From NCBI GenBank assembly GCA_965242605.1, contig CBDESS010000001.1, forward strand, positions 992,001-1,056,000: DNA of 64,000 nucleotides, in the 5' to 3' direction. This DNA comes from JAAXHF01 sp965242605 (GTDB lineage: Bacteria; Desulfobacterota; Binatia; Bin18). Below are positions 32,646 through 40,879 of the stretch, in pieces. The translations under genes and the position numbers were made by a program. The first letter of the stretch is position 1. Each line of letters starts with the position of its first letter. The notes beneath the pieces were generated by a model. It saw nothing but the letters and a program-made list of their open reading frames with translations. It was not told the origin of the DNA and did no database searches.

Positions 32646-34341
32646 CCGGGCGGGGGAGGTCCTGGCCGCCGTGCGGCCAGTGGCTCGACAGCCGGTCGAG
32701 GCCGGGGCTGTTTTCTCCTGGGTGCTGAACGGACAGGAACAGCGTCCGGTCGCCCGGGCTGAAGCACGGGCCGGTGAGTTCACAGCCGATGGGCCCGGAT
32801 GCGAACTGGCCGGCCTGGCCGGCTCCGGGTCCGGTGGTGGGCACGACAAACAGCCCGTTGTTGCCAAACGCCTGATACGGGTCTTGCCCCAGCCGGGAGC
32901 TGCTCATATCGCACGCCACCCATAAGTTTCCCCGCTTGTCAAAGGCCAGATTATCGGGGCAGGCCAAGCCGCTCTCTCGTCCGCCGAGCAGGAACAGTTC
33001 AAACCGAAAGCGCTCTCCCTCAGGATTGTCGTTGTCTTCTATCAGCCGCACAATCTGGCCATAGAAGTTGGCCCGCCTGGTATTATTGGTGAGCGCAATA
33101 TACACCGACCCGTCAGCCGGATGGATTTCACAGTCCTCGGGCCGGTCCAGGGGCGTTGCTCCCAGGATACGCGCCGCAACCCGGGGATGGATGAGAATAT
33201 CGGCCTGCGAGTCAAGGGCCGGTTCGCCTTCTCTCCGTCCTGTATTGTAGCGCTGCCATGTGTCGCGGTTCTTCTCCCAGTCCAGCGCCAGCCACCTGCC
33301 ACGCTGAAAGTCGGCAGCGTACAAGGTCCCCTGGCTCAGCGCCGCCCGCTGCTCAAGCCGCGAGGCCGAGGCAGAAAACGGCTGGGCGCTGACAAACTTG
33401 TACACGAACTCGTCGGGCAGGTCGTCACCCATATAGACCACCAGCCGGCCGCTCGGTCCGTCCCAGCGCAGGGCGACATTCTCATGGCTGAAGCGGCCCA
33501 GGCTGGTGTGCTTGACCGGCGGTAACTCGCCAAAGGGGTCTACCTCAACCACCCAGCCGAACTGCTCTTCAACAATGGCTTCGTCGGGCTGGTCCCGCCA
33601 CCGGAAATTGGAATTGTAGATGTGGAAGTGTTCTTCACACGACAGCACGCTGTCCCAAGGCGTGACACCACCCGAGCAGTTGGCCAGCGTACCGGGGCAG
33701 TCCTGGCTGTTGCTCAGGCTGGCGACGGCTTCGGCCGCCGGCCCATCAAAACCGAAGCGGGGGCCGCAGGCGGTGAAGCGGCGGGTAAAGCGGTGATGAT
33801 ACTCGCGCTTCCAGCGTCCGTTCGACTGCCGTCTGAGGTACAGCACACTGCCGCCTACACTGCGCTTTTCGGCCTGTATCTGCTCCGCGGTTTTAGGCGT
33901 ATCGGCCTCGGCGTCCGCGCGACTGTAGCCGCTGACAAAGAGCGGGTTGGGATACTCATGGTTGACCCACAGCAAGCCCTGCTCGGCCACCGGGTCGTCC
34001 TGCCGGGAGGCAACCGGGAAATAAGCCAGAAAGTCGTTGTTATGACCGAAGGTCAGCTCCCTGTTGTGGGCCGGGTCGGGAAAGCCCAACTCGTCGCCCC
34101 ACACACCAAGCAGGTCGCAGCGGTAGCCGGCCGGCAGCCTGAGCCGGTCGGCAGTGCTGGGATGGATAGGCTCAAAAAAATCCGGCTTCCAGACCGGGCC
34201 GTCTGTTCTTGGCGCGGCCGCGGCGAGTTGCAGCGGATTACACAGCGCTGCATAGCTTCCTATCCCCAGATAGCGCAAAAACTGTCGGCGTGGTAGCGTC
34301 ATACCAGAAAAGTGGGCGATGCGGCCCGCAGGCTGAGGCAT
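32611..34341 (-). CDS. phoX: PhoX-type alkaline phosphatase (DUF839), Tat-exported
   Basis: 576 residues; ATG 34302 (MTLPRRQFLRYLG) is an alternative start that puts the twin-arginine motif RRQFL at residues 5-9. PhoX-type features are WVNHEYPNPLF, SNSQDCPGTLANCSGGVTPWDSVLSCEEHFH, VEVDPFG...KHTSLGRFSHENVAL and RPEDCEIHPADGSVYIALTNN. PhoX enzymes are calcium/iron-dependent monomeric phosphatases that release phosphate from organic esters in the periplasm. Its position next to other phosphorus genes fits the Pho regulon. The 3' end lies in the 78-bp repeat that also ends the toxin cassette. Confidence 0.9.
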   Translation of the reverse strand: MPQPAGRIAHFSGMTLPRRQFLRYLGIGSYAALCNPLQLAAAAPRTDGPVWKPDFFEPIHPSTADRLRLPAGYRCDLLGVWGDELGFPDPAHNRELTFGHNNDFLAYFPVASRQDDPVAEQGLLWVNHEYPNPLFVSGYSRADAEADTPKTAEQIQAEKRSVGGSVLYLRRQSNGRWKREYHHRFTRRFTACGPRFGFDGPAAEAVASLSNSQDCPGTLANCSGGVTPWDSVLSCEEHFHIYNSNFRWRDQPDEAIVEEQFGWVVEVDPFGELPPVKHTSLGRFSHENVALRWDGPSGRLVVYMGDDLPDEFVYKFVSAQPFSASASRLEQRAALSQGTLYAADFQRGRWLALDWEKNRDTWQRYNTGRREGEPALDSQADILIHPRVAARILGATPLDRPEDCEIHPADGSVYIALTNNTRRANFYGQIVRLIEDNDNPEGERFRFELFLLGGRESGLACPDNLAFDKRGNLWVACDMSSSRLGQDPYQAFGNNGLFVVPTTGPGAGQAGQFASGPIGCELTGPCFSPGDRTLFLSVQHPGENSPGLDRLSSHWPHGGQDLPRPAVVAITGFDRS

Positions 34342-34439
34342 CCTATGCGACCGAAGCCGACCCGCCCGACCCGCATGGCCATACCATATAGCGGAGTCAC
34401 CGGTTTCGGTCTACATGCCAAGCTCAAAATTTCACACTC

Positions 34440-34472
34440 CTGCAACAGACCTGTCACATGCCAGTAACGGTC
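34440..34472 (+). promoter_or_regulatory. Candidate Pho box array (three 11-bp repeats)
   Basis: Three adjacent 11-mers, CTGCAACAGAC, CTGTCACATGC and CAGTAACGGTC, follow the pattern of PhoB half-sites. Orientation is toward the plus strand, away from phoX. Because it lies about 100 bp from phoX, control of phoX through a reversed site cannot be excluded. Confidence 0.45.
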
Positions 34473-34483
34473 CAGGCGAAAAA

Positions 34484-34520
34484 AAGCCCGCAGGAAAAAG
34501 GAGGGGAAACCTGCGGGCTT
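34484..34520 (-). terminator. Rho-independent terminator of the candidate small RNA
   Basis: The stem AAGCCCGCAGG / CCTGCGGGCTT (11 bp) is followed on the minus strand by seven T residues. No protein gene on the minus strand ends nearby, so the transcript it terminates must be non-coding or very short. Confidence 0.8.
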
Positions 34521-34620
34521 ATGCTGTCGTTGAGTTGGGGAGAGCTCAACGATGCATGTCGTGAACCGACTTTTCCGAGTGTAGCAGACACGGAAAAAAT
34601 TGGAATATAAGTTGAGAAGA
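34484..34620 (-). ncRNA. Candidate small RNA with anti-Shine-Dalgarno loops
   Basis: Reading the minus strand, an AT-rich stretch with TTATAT near 34605 could be a -10 box. Next come two hairpins: CGTTGAG/CTCAACG (34528-34551, loop CTCTCCCCAA) and a strong terminator (34484-34520, loop TTTCCCCTCCTTTTT). Both loops are C/U-rich and carry CCCC or CCUCC, complementary to Shine-Dalgarno sequences. This architecture is known in alphaproteobacterial and Gram-positive regulatory RNAs. No open frame lies on either strand here. The 5' end is uncertain. Confidence 0.5.
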
Positions 34621-34715
34621 ATTAAAGTTTAACAAAACATTAGGCCTTCTTATTTTATGAACCTTGTTCAGTCAGCATCACCCGACGCGCCCAAGCCCGC
34701 CCACCTCTCTTTGAA

Positions 34716-34748
34716 TTGTCATATTTTTGTAACAAACAGGTCATCCAC
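34716..34748 (+). promoter_or_regulatory. Pho box upstream of the small ORF and phosphonate hydrolase
   Basis: TTGTCATATTTTTGTAACA matches the Pho box pattern almost perfectly. Continuing in 11-bp steps gives TTGTCATATTT, TTGTAACAAAC and AGGTCATCCAC. It points to the genes starting at 34925 and 35228. A perfect palindrome CTGATATATCAG follows at 34771. Confidence 0.7.
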
Positions 34749-34924
34749 CACCAGCCACGCGCCTAAGCTCCTGATATATCAGCACTTGTAGCGACCTGCT
34801 CGCCCTGTGTCTGTCGGTACACAAGCGGCCTGACAGCCCGCAGCTCACAGTCTCCCTTTGCGGCCTGGGTGCGTATCTGCTAACGTATGCCCCAGCACAA
34901 ACTCTCAGCCAGAAAGGAGTATTT

Positions 34925-35119
34925 ATGGATTCGGATGCAAACTCCGCCTCCTCCGATATTGAACAACAGGGGCCAACTTCCCGTCTCGTTCAACACTTAC
35001 GGACCCGCCCCGAAGACCTTGTCGATGTGCGTCGCCTGATGCGCGACTATCAGGTTTCGGTTCAAGCCTTTCAAAACGCCCTGACCCAAATCGAACAAAC
35101 ACCTCCGACAGACGACTGA
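34925..35119 (+). CDS. Small hypothetical protein
   Basis: 64 residues from ATG 34925 with a strong AGAAAGGAG 7 bp upstream, which makes translation credible. The product is hydrophilic with a predicted helix-turn-helical middle (TRPEDLVDVRRLMRDYQVSVQAFQN). No family is recognised. The Pho box 177 bp upstream suggests induction under phosphate starvation together with the hydrolase downstream. Confidence 0.65.
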   Translation: MDSDANSASSDIEQQGPTSRLVQHLRTRPEDLVDVRRLMRDYQVSVQAFQNALTQIEQTPPTDD

Positions 35120-35227
35120 CCCTGCGCCGGACAGACCGGGGAGCAACGTGGCTTGCTGCGGCCGCGTGCGCCCGCCGAGTGATCCCCGACCCTTCTCGCC
35201 GAGCGGAAAGTCGGGTACAGGTCGCCC

Positions 35228-36526
35228 ATGCCCGCAAAAGTGAATGATGATGACCTTCCGAGGAAAATGATACCATCGTCCACTTCCTCAACCCCAACGG
35301 TGCGTTTGCACAATCGGACCTACGCTGTCCCGCATCGGCCGGTGGTTGTGGTGTGTGTTGATGGCTGTGACCCGGCCTATATCGAGCGGGGGCTCAACGA
35401 CGGGATTCTGCCCAACCTGCAAGCCTTCTGCGACACCGGCTTTGCTGCCATTGCCGAAGCCGTGGTGCCAACCTTTACCAACCCCAACAACCTGTCGATT
35501 GTCACCGGCGCGCCTCAGTCTGCGCATGGCATCTCGGGCAATTATTTTTTCGACCCGCTCAAAAACCAGGCGGTCATGCTCAACGACCCGGCCTATCTGC
35601 TTTGTGACACGCTGCCGGCCGTCCTGGCCGGCGTCGGCTGCAAGGTGGTGATAATCACTGCCAAAGACAAGCTGCGCCGCCTGCTCGGACATCGGCTCAG
35701 GGGCGGGGTGTGTTTCTCTGCTGAACAGGCGGCCAAGTGTACGATAGAGGACAACGGCATCAGCCACGTTCCTGACCTGGTTGGACGAAAGCAGCCCGAG
35801 GTCTACTCAGCCGACCTATCGCTGTTTGTCCTCGACGCCGGCCTGCGCCTGCTCGAGCACGAACGGCCGGATTTCATGTATCTGTCCCTGAGCGATTACG
35901 TGCAGCATAAACACGCTCCCGGTCATCCGCAGGCCGACGCCTTTTATCGCAGCCTCGATGCCCGGCTGGGCGAGTTTGCCGCAAAAGGTGCCCTGGTCGC
36001 CCTGACCGCCGATCATGGCATGAATTTCAAGCCTCGGGTCATTTTTCTGCAAGAGGTCCTCGACAAACACTTTGAACCTGGCACAACCCGTGTCATCTGC
36101 CCCATCACCGATCCCTATGTCGTCCACCACGGTGCCCTCGGCTCATTTGTCCGCGTATACTGCCCGTCTCTCGCGACCTGCACAGTCGGCAGCGTGGTGC
36201 AAGACCTGAGCGGTGTCGCCGCCGTCTATGAGCGCGAACAGGCGTGTACCCGGTTTGGCCTGCCGCCAGACCGCGAGGGCGACCTGGTGGTGATCGGAGA
36301 TCACAACACAGCTCTTGGCACCAGCCCGCTAGAGCACGATCTCTCACAGCTCGGCAGTGTCCCCCTCCGCTCACACGGCGGGCTCAGCGAGCGGCACGTC
36401 CCGTTTATTGTGTCCGAGCCGGTTGCCGACACCTATGCGAGTCGGGCCTGTATACGCAATTTTGACATTGTGGAGTATGCGCTGAACGGGACACATCACA
36501 GCAGGAGCCGGCACCGGACGGCGTAG
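35228..36526 (+). CDS. phnA: Phosphonoacetate hydrolase-like alkaline phosphatase superfamily enzyme
   Basis: 432 residues. VVCVDGCDPAYIERG holds the first metal ligand Asp, PTFTNPNNLSIVTGA the nucleophilic Thr, LSLSDYVQHKHAPG and TADHGMNFK the other ligands, and LRSHGGLSERHVPFI the last His. This layout matches phosphonoacetate hydrolase (PhnA), which splits the C-P bond to acetate and phosphate; related nucleotide pyrophosphatases are the alternative. Residues about 4-20 (KVNDDDLPRKMIPSSTSS) are encoded by the second palindromic family; the family's usual N-terminus would start near VRLHNRTYAVP. An upstream Pho box is consistent with phosphorus acquisition. Confidence 0.85.
   Translation: MPAKVNDDDLPRKMIPSSTSSTPTVRLHNRTYAVPHRPVVVVCVDGCDPAYIERGLNDGILPNLQAFCDTGFAAIAEAVVPTFTNPNNLSIVTGAPQSAHGISGNYFFDPLKNQAVMLNDPAYLLCDTLPAVLAGVGCKVVIITAKDKLRRLLGHRLRGGVCFSAEQAAKCTIEDNGISHVPDLVGRKQPEVYSADLSLFVLDAGLRLLEHERPDFMYLSLSDYVQHKHAPGHPQADAFYRSLDARLGEFAAKGALVALTADHGMNFKPRVIFLQEVLDKHFEPGTTRVICPITDPYVVHHGALGSFVRVYCPSLATCTVGSVVQDLSGVAAVYEREQACTRFGLPPDREGDLVVIGDHNTALGTSPLEHDLSQLGSVPLRSHGGLSERHVPFIVSEPVADTYASRACIRNFDIVEYALNGTHHSRSRHRTA
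35238..35285 (+). repeat. Second-family palindromic element at the phnA N-terminus
   Basis: AAGTGAATGATGATGACC and its imperfect inverse ending ACCATCGTCCACTT flank TTCCGAGGAAAATG. Similar copies lie at 37925 and 38223. Confidence 0.6.
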
Positions 36527-36548
36527 AAGCGAAAGGCTATGACGTTTT

Positions 36549-37913
36549 TCACACCGAGCCCCACAACAGGGCGAGAATGCCCAAAAATGAGAAGAAGCCA
36601 AAAATATCGGTGCCGGCGGTGACAAAGACATTGGACGCCACCGCCGGATCAACCCCGCAGCACTCCAACAAAAACGGCACCATACTGCCTGCTACCGCCG
36701 CCACCACCAGGTTGACGACCAGCGTCAGGGCTAACACCCCGCCCAGCAGGGGACTCCCCCCCCCCACAGACAGGCAGCCGCCCCGGCCACGACGCCCAGA
36801 ATCAGCCCATTGCCCAGCGCCACCCCCAACTCTTTGAATAACACCCGCCTGGCGTGGCTCAGGATCACCTCGCCGAGTGCCAAGCCGCGCACCGTTACGG
36901 TCAAAGTCTGAATGCCGGCATTCCCGCCCTGGGCGGCGACGATGGTCATGAACGCCGCGGCCACGGCCCGGATCGTGTCTTCAAAAAGGGCAATCACCGC
37001 CGCACTCAGACTAGTGGTAATCAGGTTGAGCGCCAACCACGGCAGACGGTGCCGAATTGACCGCCACGGCGGCTCAAACACCTCTTCTTCCTGACTCAGG
37101 TTGGCCAGCTTACAGATGTCTTCGGTGGCTTCTTCTTCCAGCACGTCAACCACGTCATCAACCATGATCAACCCGACTAACTTGCCCTCGGTGTCCACCA
37201 CTGGCAGAGACACCAGATCGTATTTTTGACACACCTGGGCGACGGTCTCCTGGTCGAGATCGACCCGGACCGAGATCACTTGGCGATCCATGAGGTGTTC
37301 AACAAGCTCGCCTGGGCGGGCCAGGATCAACTTTCTGAGCGGCAGGACGCCGACGAGATGGCCGACCGGATTGACAATAAAAACGCTGTGCAGATCGCTC
37401 ACCTCATCCACATGGCTGCGGATGGTTTCGATTGCCTGCGCAACCCGGAGCACCCTCCCCGACCGCAATGTACTCGGTCTGCATAATGCCGCCGGCCACA
37501 TCCTCGGGATGGCGCATCAGTTGGCTGATCTCGGCGGCCAAGTCCTCAGAGACATGCTCCAGCACAGCGCCAGTCTGCTGGGGAGGCAGGGTCGCCAGCA
37601 GATCGACCGCGTCGTCCGATTCGATGTGTTCAACTACCGCACCCAGGACGGTGTCGGACAACTGCCGGGTCAGGATTTCTTGGGTGGGTGGGGCAACAAA
37701 GCTCAACACCTCAGAGGCCAGTTGAGGCGGCAGAAAACCGAAGACCCGCTGTTTGGTCCCGGCTTCTTCAAGCACGTTGAGCAGCTCGGCGATGTCGGCT
37801 GGGTGCAGACTGGTGATGCCCGCCCGCACCCGCTCATCCTGGCCTGATTCTGCCGCAATCACCAAGCCGGCGAGGGCGGCGTCACGGTCAATGAAATCCG
37901 AAATCGATGTCAT
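36549..37913 (-). pseudogene. mgtE: Magnesium transporter MgtE, two frameshifts
   Basis: Joining three frames gives a complete MgtE of about 450 residues. The N-terminal domain is MTSISDFIDRDAALAGL to GGIMQTEYIAVGEG; then RVLRVAQAIETIRSHVDEV through both CBS domains (VVDTEGKLVGLIMVDDVVDVL) and helices with AQGGNAGIQTLTVTVRG; then GSPLLGGVLALTLVVNLVVA to the end. Shift 1 is near 37465 in a GGGGAGGG run. Shift 2 falls at a run of ten C residues (36756-36765 on the plus strand), where 11 or 8 bases would restore the frame. The homopolymer makes slippage, phase variation or sequencing error possible. The upstream start region overlaps a second-family palindromic element. Confidence 0.85.
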
Positions 37914-37924
37914 GCTCGGTAGTA

Positions 37925-37974
37925 CAGTGAATGATGATGAGTTTCCGAGCAAGAGGTTCCCCCCGTTGCCCTCC
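37925..37974 (+). repeat. Second-family palindromic element upstream of mgtE
   Basis: CAGTGAATGATGATGAG, then TTTCCGAGCAAGAGG, matches the first 30 bases of the copy at 35238. The right arm is degraded. It lies in the divergent mgtE/ppx gap. Confidence 0.55.
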
Positions 37975-38013
37975 TGCCAGACCCTCCCTCTTTCTTCGGA
38001 GGAGAAAAAGTTC

Positions 38014-38574
38014 ATGTCTGCCGTCAGCCTGCCGCTCGGGGTGGTCCGGACCACCACCCGCTTCTTGCGCCACGACCCGCCCGCCCCGAGCGAGATCACC
38101 AGTCTGCGCCAGGAAATCGCCGCTCAACTGGCAGATGTCCTGACTCCGGCCCAAGAGCATGAAGAATTGATCGGACTCGGAGGCACGGTCCGCACCCTGT
38201 GTCGCATGAAGAAGGCCAACACGGTGAACGATGACAGCCCCCGGTCAAAGAAGAGATCAGCGTCCGCCTTGCCAGGACGCAAACAGCGACCTTGTCAAAA
38301 CAAACTTTTCCCGCTACAGCGGTCTGTGATCAGCACATTCCTCAAACAGTTGGGGAAGATTCCTGCTGAAGAACGCATGTACCCTGGCCTCAAGGCCGAG
38401 CGGGCTGATATCATCGTTGCCGGTATCGTGACAGTTGAGGAGGTCATGCTGCGCAGCCGGCTCAACCGTCTCCAGGGAGGAGTCCGACATGGCATCCTCA
38501 TGCCAGAAACCTTTGACACCCCCGACCGAGCTGCCCTTTATCAACCGGGAACTGTCCTGGCTGGAGTTCAATAA
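38014..38574 (+). pseudogene. Ppx/GppA phosphatase, C-terminal fragment
   Basis: 186 residues from ATG 38014 with GGAGGAG upstream. VSLPLGVVRTTTRFLRHDPP, LIGLGGTVRTLCRM and GLKAERADIIVAGIVTVEEVML match the second half of Ppx/GppA exopolyphosphatases. The N-terminal actin-like half, including the first phosphate loop and catalytic Glu, is missing. A second-family palindromic element (NTVNDDSPRSKKRSAS) sits in the middle. It overlaps the start of ppk by 86 bp. It may be a relic of a ppx-ppk pair or a shortened regulatory protein; I favour a relic. Confidence 0.65.
38223..38268 (+). repeat. Second-family palindromic element inside the ppx fragment
   Basis: GGTGAACGATGACAGC and the imperfect inverse GAGATCAGCGTCCGCC surround a short loop. 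It is read as TVNDDSPRSKKRSAS. Confidence 0.5.
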
Positions 38575-40651
38575 ACGGGTCCTGGAAGAAGCCCAGGACG
38601 AGAGCGTGCCGCTGCTGGAACGGATCAAGTTCCTGTCCATCTTCAGCTCAAATCTGGACGAATTCTTCATGGTCCGCGTCGCCGGCGTCAAGCGACAGAT
38701 CCGCGAGGGCAACTTTCGGGTCAGCCCCGATGGGCTGACGCCCAGCCAGGCACTAGCGGCCATCTCGGCTCGGGTGCATGAACTCGTTGATGAGCAACAC
38801 CGGTGTTTTCTGGACACCATCCACCCGCAGCTGGCCGAGGCCGGCATTCAGTTTGTCACCCCGTCGGCCTTGGACGCCGAGCAGGAACGTTTTCTCGATG
38901 ACTTTTTTCGCAAAACCCTCTTTCCGGTCCTCACCCCGCTGGCCATTGACCCCGGCCACCCGTTCCCGCATTTGGCCAACCGCTCGCTGTACCTGGTAGC
39001 CGGGCTGCGGCCGCCGCCGAGCCGGTCGCCGCTGCCGCGTACCCCGCTGGCCATGGTCCACATCCCGGGTCATGTGGTGCCGCGTTTTATTTCTCTGCCC
39101 ACCGGCTCCGGTCAGTACTCCTTCATCCTGCTTGAAGACGTGTTGCAGCACTGCCTGCCCCGGCTGTACCAGGGCTATGAAATTCTATCCAGCCACGCGG
39201 TGCGCGTGACCCGTGACGCCGACTTTGAGCTGCCCGAGGATCATCGCCTCGAAGATATACTGACCAGCATTGAGGAAGCCATGCGCGAGCGACGCATGGG
39301 TACCGCCGTGCGGCTCCAGCATGACACAGACCTGCCGGCCAATATCTTGTCGCTGCTAGTAGACGAGCTCGACCTCCAACCGCCCGACCTGTACGCCAGC
39401 AAGGGCTTTACCGCCTTTACCGACCTGTTCCAACTCTACGCCGCGGTTGACCTGCCGCAGCTCAAAGACCGGCCCATGCCGCCGCTGTCGGTGCCGGCGT
39501 TTGAGCGCACGACGAGTATCTGGCAGGCAATCCGCGACAGCGACATTCTTGTCCACCACCCCTATCAGTCCTTTGACGCCGTCACCAATTTTGTTGAAGA
39601 AGCCACCCGCGACCCCAAAGTCCTGGCCATTAAGATGACCCTCTACCGGGTCAGCCCCAGCTCGCCGATTGCCCAGGCACTGACCAAGGCCGCCGAAGCC
39701 GGCAAAGAAGTCGCGGTCCTCGTCGAGCTGCGCGCCCGCTTTGACGAAGAGGCCAATATCTCCTGGGCGCGAGCCCTGGAAGAGGTCGGCGCGCATGTGG
39801 TCTACGGCTTGGTCGGCTACAAGACCCACTGCAAAGCCTGCCTCGTCGTCCGTCAAGAGGCGGACGGGATTCGTCGCTACTGCCACTTGGCGACCGGCAA
39901 CTACAACGTCAAAACCAGCACAATCTACGGCGACCTCGGGCTGTTCACCTGCCGGGAATCGTTTGGTGAAGACCTGACCCAGCTGTTCAATATGCTGACC
40001 GGCTATACCGAGTCGCAGCACTTTCATCATCTCCTGGTCGCCCCGACCCAACTCCGAGACAGCATGAGAGACCGCATCCGGCGTGAAATCGGGCACGCCC
40101 AAGCCGGCCGTCCGGCTCGACTCATTGCCAAGCTCAACAGCCTGGTTGACCAGACCCTCATCAAAGAACTCTACGCCGCCAGCCAGGCCGGGGTGCAGAT
40201 TGACCTGATTGTCCGCGGCATTTGCTGCTTACGGCCCGGTCTCGCCGGCGTGTCAGACACTATCCGCGTGATTTCTATTATTGACCGCTTTCTGGAACAC
40301 GCCCGGATTTTCTATTTTCAGAACGCCGGCGAGCCGGAGTATTTTTTATCCTCCGCCGACTGGATGCCGCGCAATCTCGACTACCGGGTCGAGGTTGCCT
40401 TTCCCGTACTTGACCCCAAGCTCCAAGCCCAGCTCGGGCATATGCTGGCCATTCAACTGGCCGACTCAACCAAGGCCCGGGAAGTCCTGTCCGACGGCCG
40501 CTCGCGCTACCTGCCCAGAGACACTGCCAGCCCCATTCGCTCCCAGGAACGGCTGTACGAGTTTACCCGAACCGGCCAGAGGCCCCCCGACATCCCACAC
40601 TCCGAGAACCACAGCCAAGCCGGCACAGGCGATACCGTTGCTGACCGCTGA
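38489..40651 (+). CDS. ppk1: Polyphosphate kinase 1
   Basis: 720 residues from ATG 38489 after AGGGAGGAG. INRELSWLEFNKRVLEEA and FLSIFSSNLDEFFMVRVAG at the N-terminus, LAIKMTLYRVS, then the autophosphorylated His in GYKTHCKACLVVR and the second His in CHLATGNYNVKTSTIYGDLG identify Ppk1. The product makes polyphosphate reversibly from ATP at the membrane. The last 40 residues are non-conserved. Its place among phosphate genes gives the cluster a storage function. A Pho box array follows the gene. Confidence 0.95.
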   Translation: MASSCQKPLTPPTELPFINRELSWLEFNKRVLEEAQDESVPLLERIKFLSIFSSNLDEFFMVRVAGVKRQIREGNFRVSPDGLTPSQALAAISARVHELVDEQHRCFLDTIHPQLAEAGIQFVTPSALDAEQERFLDDFFRKTLFPVLTPLAIDPGHPFPHLANRSLYLVAGLRPPPSRSPLPRTPLAMVHIPGHVVPRFISLPTGSGQYSFILLEDVLQHCLPRLYQGYEILSSHAVRVTRDADFELPEDHRLEDILTSIEEAMRERRMGTAVRLQHDTDLPANILSLLVDELDLQPPDLYASKGFTAFTDLFQLYAAVDLPQLKDRPMPPLSVPAFERTTSIWQAIRDSDILVHHPYQSFDAVTNFVEEATRDPKVLAIKMTLYRVSPSSPIAQALTKAAEAGKEVAVLVELRARFDEEANISWARALEEVGAHVVYGLVGYKTHCKACLVVRQEADGIRRYCHLATGNYNVKTSTIYGDLGLFTCRESFGEDLTQLFNMLTGYTESQHFHHLLVAPTQLRDSMRDRIRREIGHAQAGRPARLIAKLNSLVDQTLIKELYAASQAGVQIDLIVRGICCLRPGLAGVSDTIRVISIIDRFLEHARIFYFQNAGEPEYFLSSADWMPRNLDYRVEVAFPVLDPKLQAQLGHMLAIQLADSTKAREVLSDGRSRYLPRDTASPIRSQERLYEFTRTGQRPPDIPHSENHSQAGTGDTVADR

Positions 40652-40689
40652 GGAAGAGCGCACCAACTGCCCACAGCGACTTCACGAAA

Positions 40690-40722
40690 TTGTCACGCGA
40701 CTGTCATTCCGGTGTCACACAG
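40690..40722 (+). promoter_or_regulatory. Candidate Pho box array (three 11-bp repeats)
   Basis: TTGTCACGCGA, CTGTCATTCCG and GTGTCACACAG follow each other in exact 11-bp steps. It lies 39 bp after ppk and about 160 bp before the M50 protease gene, pointing toward it. Confidence 0.55.
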
Positions 40723-40879
40723 CTCAGGTCAGGTAGGGCCTACCTGCACCCCCCGGGCCGGCTGATGTGGTGACCCTCCCCTCTCCCTCCAGGGGTACCA
40801 CTCAGCCGGCCTCCTCCTGCTTCATGCCACACCCGGCGTCTCTTGTCTCTCCAGCCGTGAGGCTATACACTGCATACCT

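Noticed and set aside
34440..34472. This Pho box as the clear phoX promoter
   Set aside because: Its direct repeats point away from phoX. It is kept as a Pho-box-like array without assigning the target.
36549..38099. Three separate small membrane or CBS proteins in place of mgtE
   Set aside because: The three frames follow each other in the exact domain order of one MgtE with no internal RBS, so they are one broken gene.
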